From contig CAZODQ010000006.1 in NCBI GenBank assembly GCA_964578625.1, forward strand, positions 1-64,000: a DNA stretch of 64,000 nt, read 5' to 3'. The position numbers and the translations under genes were made by a program. The notes below the pieces were generated by a model. The model worked only from the letters and a program-made list of their open reading frames with translations. It was not told the DNA's origin and searched no databases. This document shows, in pieces, positions 27,004 through 34,489 of the stretch (position 1 is its first letter; each line of letters begins with the position of its first letter). The stretch is from CAZBSE01 sp964578625 (lineage in GTDB: Bacteria > Actinomycetota > Humimicrobiia > Humimicrobiales > Humimicrobiaceae).

Positions 27004-27945
27004 CTATTTTTTAGTTTTCTTTATATCTTTCGAAGAACCTTTAGTCTCTTTCTCCCCGGTCTTTTTTTCTTTTGATTTTCCCTCTGCAGGTTTTTTCACT
27101 TTTGATTTCTTTACCTCTGTTTTCTTTTCCTTAACCTTCTTCTCCTCAGGTTTTTTATCTTCTGACTTTATCTCTTCAGCCTTTTCCTCTTCGGGCTTCT
27201 TTTCCTCAGGTTTCTTCTCCTCGGATTTCTTTTTCTCTTCCGTGCTCTTTTCTAGTTTTACTCTCTCGTCTTTTCCTTTCTTTGCAGCATCACATATTAC
27301 ACCGGTCAATAAATTACAGGAACGTATTGCATCATCATTTCCCGGAATAACAAAATCAATCAAGTCTGGATCACAGTTCGTGTCTGTTATGGCTACTATA
27401 GGTATTTTCAGCTTTCTTGCTTCCCTAACAGCTATGACCTCTTTATTGGGATCAATTACATAGAGTATGTCAGGAAGCTTTTTCATATTTCTTATTCCCC
27501 CGATATTAAAAAGAAGCTTCTCATACTCTTTCCTTATCCCAAGAACCTCTTTTTTTGGCAGCTTTTCAAAAATACCTGATTTTTCCATTTCCTCTATTTC
27601 GTTAATCCTTTTAGTACGCTTGTTTATAGTCTCAAAATTAGTAAGAGTGCCTCCCAGCCATCTGTTTTTTACATAAGGCATTTCACACTCCTGGGCATAA
27701 GATTCTATTATATCCTGGGTCTGTTTCTTTGTGCCCACAAATAATACTATCCCTCCTTCACTTACGGCTTCTCTAATATACTCATATGCCTCAAGCAGAA
27801 GTTTAAGTGTCTTCTGAAGATCGATTATATATATACCATCTTTGTCCGAGTGTATATATTTTTTCATTTTTGGATTCCATTTTTTAGTCTGATGGCCGAA
27901 GTGGACTCCTACTTCCAGGAGCTGCTTCATAGTTACGATACTCAA
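27004..27945 (-). CDS. rpsB: 30S ribosomal protein S2 with a long Lys/Glu-rich C-terminal tail
   Basis: S2 binds the 30S head/body junction. I start it at TTG 27945, which has AAGGAGGG 7 nt upstream and gives MSIVTMKQLLEVGVHFGHQ, the standard S2 N-terminus; a longer frame to 28038 would translate the structured leader and is not credible. The globular part ends near residue 228 (GVICDAAKKGKDERV). It is followed by about 85 residues of almost pure Lys/Glu/Pro/Ser repeats (EEKKPEEKKPEEEKAEE and similar). Total 313 residues. The tail is an unusual extension, reminiscent of tails on S2 in some actinobacteria. Confidence 0.95.
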   Translation of the reverse strand: MSIVTMKQLLEVGVHFGHQTKKWNPKMKKYIHSDKDGIYIIDLQKTLKLLLEAYEYIREAVSEGGIVLFVGTKKQTQDIIESYAQECEMPYVKNRWLGGTLTNFETINKRTKRINEIEEMEKSGIFEKLPKKEVLGIRKEYEKLLFNIGGIRNMKKLPDILYVIDPNKEVIAVREARKLKIPIVAITDTNCDPDLIDFVIPGNDDAIRSCNLLTGVICDAAKKGKDERVKLEKSTEEKKKSEEKKPEEKKPEEEKAEEIKSEDKKPEEKKVKEKKTEVKKSKVKKPAEGKSKEKKTGEKETKGSSKDIKKTKK

Positions 27946-27978
27946 AATAATACCCTCCTTGTTCTTATGGTTTTCCTC

Positions 27979-28027
27979 CACCACTTTAACTGTGCCATAT
28001 TCATTCACCATAATGCCGAAAGTGGTG
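27979..28027 (-). promoter_or_regulatory. Structured rpsB leader (candidate S2 autoregulatory element)
   Basis: In the transcript, CACCACTTT (28019-28027) and AAAGTGGTG (27979-27987) form a perfect 9-bp stem enclosing 31 nt, ending about 35 nt before the TTG start. Ribosomal protein S2 often represses its own operon by binding an rpsB leader. The structure is seen; the regulation is inferred. Confidence 0.5.
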
Positions 28028-28052
28028 TGTGATTTCAACGTTCAAGTCCAGT

Positions 28053-28081
28053 ATAATACATTCCTTTCATCAAATAATCAA
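28053..28081 (-). promoter_or_regulatory. Candidate rpsB-tsf operon promoter
   Basis: Minus-strand TTGATT (28076-28081), 17-bp spacer, TATTAT (28053-28058), with an overlapping TATACT at 28050-28055. Transcription would begin near 28045, just upstream of the leader stem, in the gap after xerC. Confidence 0.5.
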
Positions 28082-28119
28082 TAATAAATCATTATGATAC
28101 AGAAGCAAACAAGCTTTTT

Positions 28120-29034
28120 TTATTTTATTTCCGCTCTGGGGTGAAACTTCTTATAGTCTTTTTTTAATTTTTTAATGTTTAAATGCGAATATATCTGTGT
28201 AGTAGTTATGTTCTCATGCCCCAGGAGTTCCTGAACTTCTCTTATACCCGCTCCCTCCTGCAGCAGATGCGTAGCAAAACTGTGTCTTATACTATGAGGT
28301 GTTATATTTTTACCTATAACTGCCTTTTTAACACATTTTTTTACTATATTCCTTATACTGCGTGAAGATATTTTTTTTCCAAACCTGTTCAAAAATAAAT
28401 GGCCGTCATTTAGATAATCGGTGCGGCCTGAAGAAATTATTCTATTTCTGACCTCTAGATACCTGCTTATCCAATAAACTGCCGTCCTGTTTAAGTAAAC
28501 CAATCTCTGCTTTCTGCCCTTGCCTGTAACCACCATTTCATTGTTTTGAAGATCGATGTCGCTGATCTTCAGGTTTTCGACCTCACTGATCCTCGCTCCG
28601 GTAGAATAAAACAGTTCAATTATAGCTCTATCTCTTATTTCCGAATCTTTTTCTGTTTTTAGGCTTTTAAACAACTTTTCCACCTCACCAACTGACATAA
28701 AAGAGTAAAACCTATGGCGTTTCCGAGGCGGGTTTATAGCCTCTATCAGCCGAGAATCAATATAATCATTCCTTTCAAGGAACCTAAAGAAGTTTATAAA
28801 GGAAGAATATTTTCTGATAATAGTCCTGTTTGAATAATTATGACTGTCAAGAGATTTTAGAAAATCCCTGAAAATAACCAAATTAAGTCCGGAGGCCTCA
28901 GTTATATTTATGCGTTTTAAAAAATTTAAGAGCTGTAAAATATCCTTGTTATAGGAGTTTATGGAATTTAAACTTAAATTCTTTTCATATTTTAAATATT
29001 TTATATACAGTTCCAGGCAGTTAAATAATTTCAT
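28120..29034 (-). CDS. xerC: Tyrosine recombinase XerC-like
   Basis: The 304-residue protein has an N-terminal SAM-like core-binding domain and a C-terminal catalytic domain with the first arginine in STGARISEVENL near 150, HSIRHSFATHLLQEG (H-x-x-R) near 245, and the histidine and nucleophilic tyrosine in GHENITTTQIYSH near 275. These residues match XerC/XerD, which resolve chromosome dimers at dif. Location between dprA and rpsB is the usual one for xerC in actinobacteria. Confidence 0.93.
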   Translation of the reverse strand: MKLFNCLELYIKYLKYEKNLSLNSINSYNKDILQLLNFLKRINITEASGLNLVIFRDFLKSLDSHNYSNRTIIRKYSSFINFFRFLERNDYIDSRLIEAINPPRKRHRFYSFMSVGEVEKLFKSLKTEKDSEIRDRAIIELFYSTGARISEVENLKISDIDLQNNEMVVTGKGRKQRLVYLNRTAVYWISRYLEVRNRIISSGRTDYLNDGHLFLNRFGKKISSRSIRNIVKKCVKKAVIGKNITPHSIRHSFATHLLQEGAGIREVQELLGHENITTTQIYSHLNIKKLKKDYKKFHPRAEIK

Positions 29035-29036
29035 AT

Positions 29037-29459
29037 CTATAAGTAATCACTTTCAATTTCCTTCATCTTTTCTTTCAGGTTCTCTCTGGTATCTTCAATA
29101 CTATCCAGTTTAGAGGCAGCTTTATACCTGTTTAATTTCAACTGGTCAAAGCCGTCCTTTCCAGCTTCTTCAAAAAGAGTCCTGAGGCTGCTTATCATAT
29201 TTATAATTATATATCTTATCTTATCCGACTTGTAATCAACTTTTAAATTCTCCTTGGATATATCATCAGTAATGGCATCAAATTTACCGTAAACATCTTC
29301 TAAAATAATGCTAGTTTTTTTTGGATTAAGTCTTTTTTTTGCCTTTATACTATTAATAATCTTCCTTAAATCCTTTTTGACTATAATATCATATGTGTAT
29401 AAAGCAATCCCCAGAGGGCTTCTGGGCTTTTCAATCTTCTTCCTTCCGAATAACGCCAT
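29037..29459 (-). CDS. Unknown protein with an N-terminal LFGRKK motif
   Basis: I do not recognise this 140-residue protein. The start at ATG 29459 has AGGGAG 6 nt upstream; the frame could extend to 29480 but would include that site. It begins MALFGRKKIEKPRSPLG, is predicted largely helical and rich in Lys/Asp/Ile, and has no membrane segment or catalytic motif visible. It stops 2 nt before the xerC ATG, so it is probably cotranscribed. A second unknown protein in this window (54720-55151) starts MGLFGRRKEK. Confidence 0.8.
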   Translation of the reverse strand: MALFGRKKIEKPRSPLGIALYTYDIIVKKDLRKIINSIKAKKRLNPKKTSIILEDVYGKFDAITDDISKENLKVDYKSDKIRYIIINMISSLRTLFEEAGKDGFDQLKLNRYKAASKLDSIEDTRENLKEKMKEIESDYL

Positions 29460-29531
29460 TTTTTTCTCCCTAATAGTCAATTCTAGAAAATATATTATTA
29501 TTCTAATAAAAATTCTATTCCATTACAAAAT

Positions 29532-30656
29532 CTAAAACAATCTTCTGTATTTATTAAAACTATCTTCTTTGATCAATTGCTTTATCTGCAGGGAAGTCAA
29601 TATTCCCAAGGCTTCCTTCACCTCCAATCCGGTATACTTTACTATCTCTTCTATACTTTTCGGCCTGTGACCTATAAACTTATATAACTTGTGCTCGTTA
29701 CCGGTCAATTCCCTTACATGTTTATCTATGATTTCGCTATTGCCATAACCACTGCTTTTACAAATCTTTAAAGTCTGTTTTTGATACTGGGAAAATTCTT
29801 CTAATATATCATCGATACCGGCAACTAATTTTGCTCCGCTTTTGATCAGCCTGTGGCAGCCTCTGCTCATCGGATTAAAAATACTTCCCGGAACAGCAAA
29901 TACTTCCCTGTTTTGCTTCAATGCCATCTCACTTGTTATAATTGCCCCGCTCCTGTCACCCGCTTCTACCACTACGACGCCCCTGCAGAGTCCGCTTATT
30001 ATTCTGTTCCTTACCGGAAAGTTAGATTTAAGCGGCGGAGTATTTGGAAGAAATTCAGTTATTATACTGCCGTTTTCCGGTAAATTTTTATACAGGTCTT
30101 TATTTTCCGGAGGATAAATTATATCAATACCGCAGCCGAGTACACCTATACTTCCCCCCTTCTCCTCCAGTGCTGCTTTTTGTGCACAACCGTCGATCCC
30201 AAAAGCAAGGCCGCTTACTACTGTTATTCCGATTCCGGATAAATTCCTGCCTATATATTCCGCTACCTCTCTGCCGTAGTCACTGCACTTTCTGCTTCCA
30301 ACAACAGCAACACAAAAATCTGCCTTTTTTATTTTACTGCCCTTGAAAAACAGTAAGGGAGGGGGACAATATATCTGCCTTAATATATCGGGATAACTTT
30401 CCTGACCGATATCGAGAAGACCCACTTCTTTTTTTGAAATGAAACTGACTGCTTTTCTGTAACGGCTGCTGATGGAGCAGAAAAAATCTTTTTTAGCTTC
30501 ATTACTCCCAAGCTTTAATATCTTACATTCATAAAAGTAGTTTATAGTTTTATTTATATCTCCGGAATTTTTTCTGTATATTTCTATGAACTTCATAGGT
30601 CTTACTTTTTTTTCAGCCAGCAGATACAAGATTTTTTTGCCATTTCCGTATTTCAT
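29532..30656 (-). CDS. dprA: DNA processing protein DprA/Smf
   Basis: DprA loads RecA onto incoming single-stranded DNA in transformation and is widely kept in non-competent bacteria. The 374-residue protein has the Rossmann-like core with VVGSRKCSDYGREVAEY near 100, SGLAFGIDGCAQ near 128, YPPENKDLY near 165 and FPVRNRIISGL near 200, plus a C-terminal winged-helix segment. I start at ATG 30656, after GGAGGT and overlapping no part of comM; a longer frame to 30728 would overlap comM. Confidence 0.93.
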   Translation of the reverse strand: MKYGNGKKILYLLAEKKVRPMKFIEIYRKNSGDINKTINYFYECKILKLGSNEAKKDFFCSISSRYRKAVSFISKKEVGLLDIGQESYPDILRQIYCPPPLLFFKGSKIKKADFCVAVVGSRKCSDYGREVAEYIGRNLSGIGITVVSGLAFGIDGCAQKAALEEKGGSIGVLGCGIDIIYPPENKDLYKNLPENGSIITEFLPNTPPLKSNFPVRNRIISGLCRGVVVVEAGDRSGAIITSEMALKQNREVFAVPGSIFNPMSRGCHRLIKSGAKLVAGIDDILEEFSQYQKQTLKICKSSGYGNSEIIDKHVRELTGNEHKLYKFIGHRPKSIEEIVKYTGLEVKEALGILTSLQIKQLIKEDSFNKYRRLF

Positions 30657-30660
30657 ATAC

Positions 30661-32193
30661 TTACAATACCTCCGTATTATAACCGCAGCCGACACGGTAA
30701 TGGACAGCCTCAATAATATGATTTTCATTAATGTACCTGCTTTCCTCCAGATCCGCTATAGTCCTGGATACTTTTAAAATACTGACCGTTCCCCTGGCAG
30801 TTAAGTTATACTTTTTTGAGATCGTATATATTAAGTCCCTGATCTTTTTATTATCTTTAAGCCACTTATTTACAGTATCTATTTTTATCTCGGAATTGTA
30901 GTTAATATCCCTACAACTGAATCTCTCGTTTTGTATATTTATACTTCTTTTGACACGGTCCCTTATCTTATCCGAACTTTCGCTCAATTCCGGTTTTATA
31001 AAGTCACTTTCCGGCAGTCTCGCCACTGTTACCCTCATATCAATCCTATCCATCACAGGGCCGGACATCTTCTTCCAGAACTTTTTTACTTCCCTTAAAC
31101 TGCATATACATTTTCCTGACTCATCCCCAAAATATCCGCAGTAGCAAGGATTAACTGCCGCTATCAGCATAAAATTACAGGGAAAGCTGTAAGACATATG
31201 GTTTCTTGTTATAACTACTCTATTATTTTCAAGAGGCTGCCTTAAGTCCTCAATAAGATTTTTAGAAAACTGAGAAAACTCATCCAAAAACAGCAGTCCT
31301 TTATGGGCCAGGCTTATTTCTCCCGGCCTGGGATTTACTCCTCCTCCTATTAGTCCCATCCTGCTTACAGTATGGTGTGGATTTCTGAAAGGTCTCTGCC
31401 ATATCAGGTGATTGACGTATTTTTCATACAAACTGTATATTTTAGTGACTTCGATACACTCTTTCAAGCTTAAATCCGGCATTATAGAGACTGCCCTCTG
31501 AGCCAGCATGGTTTTACCGCTCCCCGGAGGACCTATCAGCATTATATTATGCCTGCCGCTTACAGCTATCTCCAGCGCTCTTTTTGCCTTAAGCTGCCCC
31601 TTTACATCTTTAAAATCCGGAACATTGAAATTACTTTTACCGGAAACACATTTATTTTTATAAATGAATTTTTTTATCTGTTTTTCACCGGCAAGCGCTT
31701 CTACATTTTCAAGCAGATTTTTACATGCCACAATATTTATACCGGGAATAAATGAAGCCTGCCTTGCAATCCCCGGAGGCACAAAAAAAAACTTCTTGCC
31801 GATCGCCCGTGCTTTTTCCGCCATGGATATGAGTCCCCTTACAGGATTTATACTGCCGTCCAGTGAAAGCTCCCCTATAAAACAGGAATCTTTAAAAATA
31901 CTGCATCCGGTCTGGCTGCTTGCAGCGAGAATTGAAAGTGCTATTGGCAGGTCATAAAAGGAACCATCTTTCTTTATATCTGCAGGTGATAGATTTACAA
32001 TGATTTTTTTTATGGGAAAATCAAACCCGCTGTTAAGAATAGCAGATCTTACCCTTTGCCTTGACTCATTTACGGCTTTGCCCGGCAGTCCAACGATAAT
32101 AAAATCAGGCAGGCCTCTGGATATGTGTATTTCCACCGATACCTTTATGGCATCTATGCCCGTCAGGGTAAAGCTGTCCAGTTTGAAGAACAT
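30661..32193 (-). CDS. comM: YifB/ComM Mg-chelatase-like AAA+ ATPase
   Basis: ComM is a hexameric helicase that promotes branch migration during transformation. The 510-residue protein has the N-terminal Lon-like fold (VEIHISRGLPDFIIVGLPGKAV), Walker A IGPPGSGKTM near 215, the insertion with DEFSQFSKNLIEDLRQPLE near 290, and the C-terminal helical domain with RGTVSILKVSRTIADLE. Its strong promoter at 32200-32228 places the transcription start at or within a base or two of the ATG, so the mRNA may be leaderless. Confidence 0.93.
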   Translation of the reverse strand: MFFKLDSFTLTGIDAIKVSVEIHISRGLPDFIIVGLPGKAVNESRQRVRSAILNSGFDFPIKKIIVNLSPADIKKDGSFYDLPIALSILAASSQTGCSIFKDSCFIGELSLDGSINPVRGLISMAEKARAIGKKFFFVPPGIARQASFIPGINIVACKNLLENVEALAGEKQIKKFIYKNKCVSGKSNFNVPDFKDVKGQLKAKRALEIAVSGRHNIMLIGPPGSGKTMLAQRAVSIMPDLSLKECIEVTKIYSLYEKYVNHLIWQRPFRNPHHTVSRMGLIGGGVNPRPGEISLAHKGLLFLDEFSQFSKNLIEDLRQPLENNRVVITRNHMSYSFPCNFMLIAAVNPCYCGYFGDESGKCICSLREVKKFWKKMSGPVMDRIDMRVTVARLPESDFIKPELSESSDKIRDRVKRSINIQNERFSCRDINYNSEIKIDTVNKWLKDNKKIRDLIYTISKKYNLTARGTVSILKVSRTIADLEESRYINENHIIEAVHYRVGCGYNTEVL

Positions 32194-32199
32194 AAATAG

Positions 32200-32228
32200 A
32201 TTATATATACATTTGCATATATAGTCAA
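32200..32228 (-). promoter_or_regulatory. comM promoter, probably leaderless
   Basis: Minus-strand TTGACT (32223-32228), 17-bp spacer, perfect TATAAT (32200-32205). The ATG of comM begins at 32193, about 7 nt after the -10 box, which is where transcription should start. No ribosome-binding site can fit. Confidence 0.7.
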
Positions 32229-32281
32229 TTAGTCATAAAATTAAAAATCAGTCGAGGTACCAAAATTGAAAAAAAACTAAT

Positions 32282-32318
32282 ATTAATGATTTAAAAAGAA
32301 AGACACCTTTTTTTGCAG
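32282..32318. repeat. Left direct repeat of the accessory module
   Basis: This 37-nt sequence matches 34167-34204 in the same orientation: the first 23 nt are identical, then one substitution and one single-base indel in the T-rich part, ending in GCAG. Read on the minus strand it still encodes AGG TGT CTT TCT TTT TAA, matching the RGLSF-stop end of the 75-residue gene with one change, but upstream of it the frame is broken. Confidence 0.85.
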
Positions 32319-32401
32319 TATTTACTGTTTTAACTGCTAATTATCTAAATCATCATTTCAAGTATTTGCTAATTTTTTAGTATTTATATAGGTTTTTACT
32401 A

Positions 32402-32734
32402 TCAGAATTTACATAAATAATTATTAATTCTTTTACGATCTTCGTTTTCTTTATCGCCCTTAAAATATAGTTGTATAAAATCTACCCTATTTTTACTCTC
32501 ACAATAAGCATAAATAATTCGCAGTGAAGATCCTTTTAAAAAACGACAAAAAAGACGGCCTTTAACAATTATCACTGTTTCCTCTGCTGTTATTATTACA
32601 AAATGTTTGCTTACACCAAGTGGAAATTTTGAAATAACTTTTTTAAATTCAAGTAGATCATCAGACAACGATTTATATTTCTTTGATAATTGTTTGAAAT
32701 CTTTTAAAAATTCGCTGGTTTCATCAAAGTTCAT
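32402..32734 (-). CDS. RelE/ParE-superfamily toxin
   Basis: A 110-residue protein with the order typical of the RelE fold: N-terminal helical hairpin (FLKDFKQLSKKYKSL), central strands with GRLFCRFLKGSSLRIIYAYCES and a final FIQLYFKGDKENEDRKRI. Ribosome-dependent mRNA cleavage is the usual activity of such toxins, but the catalytic residues vary too much to assign here. It overlaps the antitoxin gene by 11 nt and follows it, so the antitoxin is made first. Confidence 0.75.
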   Translation of the reverse strand: MNFDETSEFLKDFKQLSKKYKSLSDDLLEFKKVISKFPLGVSKHFVIITAEETVIIVKGRLFCRFLKGSSLRIIYAYCESKNRVDFIQLYFKGDKENEDRKRINNYLCKF

Positions 32735-33512
32735 CTTCGTAATCTCTTACAGAATGATCCGTATCGCGGTAAAACACACTTTCGTAGCTGATAATCTCAC
32801 CATTTTTATGAACCTGCCATGGTATATCGCTGTGAGAATATTCCGTTAATTCATTAGCATTTTTATCTGAAAGACGGGCAAGTACCTCATCTATATGTTT
32901 TACTTCTCGTGCAGACAACCTTCTCAAATCAGACTCGCGGCACGGTAGATATTTTTTTTGGTCATACTGAAAATATCTGCTTTTAACCCGCTCTATCTCA
33001 CCTTTCTCTTTCATCTCACCGACAATTTTTTTAAATTCTATTGGTGTTGGCCCATAATGATTCTTAATATACCTCGCACCTGTCAGCTGCTCTTCAAATT
33101 TCTCATAATAATCAAAATCTATAAAATAAAGCAGTTTATATAAAGCAGTTTCACCAATATTTGGTTTTGCTCCCACTTTTTCTAAAATATATAACAATAC
33201 TTCTTTGAATTTTATAATATCAGCACGCGGAATAATAAAACGAATTCCCGTTGTTTTAGAATCTTTTTGTATCTTTTCTTTTTCTAAAATAATCTCCGCC
33301 TTTGAAGCTTTAGCCGGTAATAAAAAATCCTCCAATTGCATGCTGAAAATGCCTGCAAGTTTTCTTGCCTCGGATATAGTTAATTCCCTTTCTCCCCTTT
33401 CTATCTGTATATAAGTAGGCCTGGACATACCTAATTCTTTAGCAAGGTATTCCTGTGAAAAGCTGTTTTCTTTTCTCAGTAGCTTAATTTTTTTATATAA
33501 ATCTTTGGCCAT
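32724..33512 (-). CDS. XRE helix-turn-helix protein with Panacea (DUF4065/SocA-like) domain, predicted antitoxin
   Basis: The 262-residue protein has an N-terminal Cro/CI-type helix-turn-helix (SQEYLAKELGMSRPTYIQIE, residues 19-38), a linker, and a Panacea domain from about residue 120 with LYKLLYFIDFDYYEKF and GARYIKNHYGPTPIEFKKI. Panacea domains act as antitoxins against many unrelated toxins; joined to an XRE domain they also repress their operon. The downstream RelE-like toxin fits this role. The gene starts about 9 nt after a perfect -10 box, so its mRNA is probably leaderless. Toxin neutralisation is inferred from family and position. Confidence 0.85.
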   Translation of the reverse strand: MAKDLYKKIKLLRKENSFSQEYLAKELGMSRPTYIQIERGERELTISEARKLAGIFSMQLEDFLLPAKASKAEIILEKEKIQKDSKTTGIRFIIPRADIIKFKEVLLYILEKVGAKPNIGETALYKLLYFIDFDYYEKFEEQLTGARYIKNHYGPTPIEFKKIVGEMKEKGEIERVKSRYFQYDQKKYLPCRESDLRRLSAREVKHIDEVLARLSDKNANELTEYSHSDIPWQVHKNGEIISYESVFYRDTDHSVRDYEDEL

Positions 33513-33520
33513 TTTTTTTA

Positions 33521-33548
33521 ATTATAGTATGTAAAATATTCTTGTCAA
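33521..33548 (-). promoter_or_regulatory. Consensus promoter of the antitoxin-toxin operon
   Basis: Minus-strand TTGACA (33543-33548), 16-bp spacer, TATAAT (33521-33526): both boxes are perfect. The ATG at 33512 falls where transcription should start, implying a leaderless message. Confidence 0.8.
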
Positions 33549-33566
33549 GTAGATAAGTAGAAATAT

Positions 33567-33594
33567 TTGACACAAAAAGTTTTTTTGTTAAAAT
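33567..33594 (+). promoter_or_regulatory. Promoter of the PD-(D/E)XK-like gene
   Basis: Plus-strand TTGACA (33567-33572), 16-bp spacer, TAAAAT (33589-33594), about 48 nt ahead of the ATG at 33643. Its -35 box and that of the divergent antitoxin promoter form an inverted repeat (TGTCAA, 18 nt, TTGACA), a plausible shared operator for the XRE protein. Confidence 0.6.
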
Positions 33595-33642
33595 TATTAT
33601 AGGGCTTTAAGATAAAGTTCTGTAATAATTAGATTTTAAAAA

Positions 33643-34161
33643 ATGGACAAACAGGATATCTATCAAAAATTAAATAACATTAGTCTTTGTTTAATAGAAA
33701 ACTCATTACCCAAGAAAGAATCTATTGTAAAGAAGATTAGAGAAGAAACACCTAAAGGATGTGAACCTGAAGGCCGTTTCATCAAGATAATTCTTGCTCC
33801 CCTACTAAAAAAATTTTTTAAAGAAAATTCAGGAGGTTTAATCATCGAAGGGGTAAAAAGTAGAGGACAGACCCAATTTAAAAATTACTTCTTTAGTTCC
33901 ATGCCAGCTCCTGATTTTAGATTTAAACAGCTGGATATAGTTGGCGAAGTAAAATATGACAAACTTCGGCTTCGCCCCTTTGCAATAGCCTTAGGACAAT
34001 TAATTACCTATATTGAAAGCAGTAAAAATGAAATTGTACAATCACAATATGGATATCTTATATTCTTTAATATCGAAAAAAGTAAAGAACCCACGGAACA
34101 AGAAAAAAAGTTTATCAATTTACTGTGGAAGCGAGATAATATCTTTATTACGATAATATAA
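33643..34161 (+). CDS. Unknown small protein with a PD-(D/E)XK nuclease signature
   Basis: I do not recognise the family of this 172-residue protein. It has SMPAPDFRF and then DIVGEVKYDKLRLRPFAIALGQL: Asp91, ten residues, Glu102-x-Lys104, followed by a Gln/Tyr helix (GQLITY), which is the arrangement of PD-(D/E)XK nucleases. The N-terminal half is helical (EGRFIKIILAPLLKKFF) and may carry a further acidic ligand. It has no DNA-recognition domain and no methylase partner. It is one of two plus-strand genes in the window and is divergent from the antitoxin operon. It ends 5 nt before the right direct repeat. Nuclease activity is a prediction from a short motif. Confidence 0.7.
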   Translation: MDKQDIYQKLNNISLCLIENSLPKKESIVKKIREETPKGCEPEGRFIKIILAPLLKKFFKENSGGLIIEGVKSRGQTQFKNYFFSSMPAPDFRFKQLDIVGEVKYDKLRLRPFAIALGQLITYIESSKNEIVQSQYGYLIFFNIEKSKEPTEQEKKFINLLWKRDNIFITII

Positions 34162-34166
34162 CATTA

Positions 34167-34204
34167 ATTAATGATTTAAAAAGAAAGACCCCTTCTTTTT
34201 GCAG
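34167..34204. repeat. Right direct repeat of the accessory module
   Basis: A 38-nt partner of 32282-32318 in direct orientation. It contains the stop codon and last codons (KRRGLSF) of the 75-residue minus-strand gene, plus its immediate 3' flank. Confidence 0.85.
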
Positions 34205-34403
34205 CTGCGGTAAGTTTGGCTATAGGTTTTCCTTCAGCGGCACGGGAACGAATAAGCGAAAGCAGCTCTTCGTTGGATAATCTGTTTGTCTGTTCACAAT
34301 TAAGCACATGCAGCAGAGGATTAGTCGTCCCCTTATAACCTTTTGCCTCAAGTTCCTTAATACGTCGTCTTAATTCCTCATCAGATAAATGTGAATATGA
34401 CAT
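34176..34403 (-). CDS. Unknown 75-residue protein with two LS(D/N)EEL repeats
   Basis: Not recognised. It is a soluble, charged, helical protein with an internal repeat: HLSDEELRRRIKELEAKG near residue 5 and RLSNEELLSLIRSRAAEGK near residue 41. The last residues KRRGLSF are encoded by the right direct repeat, so the gene's 3' end may be the insertion target of the neighbouring module. No clear promoter or ribosome site was seen upstream. Confidence 0.6.
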   Translation of the reverse strand: MSYSHLSDEELRRRIKELEAKGYKGTTNPLLHVLNCEQTNRLSNEELLSLIRSRAAEGKPIAKLTAAAKRRGLSF

Positions 34404-34489
34404 TACGCTTTTTTTTAATTAAATATTCTTATAACAATTACTTTTTGATAATCTTACTGACAAAATCAAAATGAAGACTTATTGAAAAA

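Larger units (their letters stand above)
32282..34204. mobile_element. Putative 1.9-kb cargo module bounded by direct repeats
   Basis: The block holds a RelE-like toxin, an XRE-Panacea antitoxin and a divergent PD-(D/E)XK-like protein. It is bracketed by two direct copies of a 37/38-nt sequence (32282-32318 and 34167-34204). The right copy covers the last codons and the 3' flank of the 75-residue gene; the left copy is not part of a gene. This is the pattern left when an element inserts at a gene's 3' end and duplicates the target. No integrase or transposase is inside, and no dif-like or IS-like ends were recognised, so mobility is inferred. Confidence 0.4.

Noticed and set aside
27946..28038. 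N-terminal extension of rpsB
   Set aside because: The extra 31 codons cover the structured leader and lie upstream of a strong ribosome site; S2 begins at TTG 27945.
30657..30728. N-terminal extension of dprA overlapping comM
   Set aside because: GGAGGT precedes ATG 30656, and the extension is not DprA-like.
32282..32318. dif-like XerC/XerD site at the module boundary
   Set aside because: Considered because xerC is nearby and toxin modules can be flanked by such sites, but the sequence lacks the two 11-bp arms of dif.
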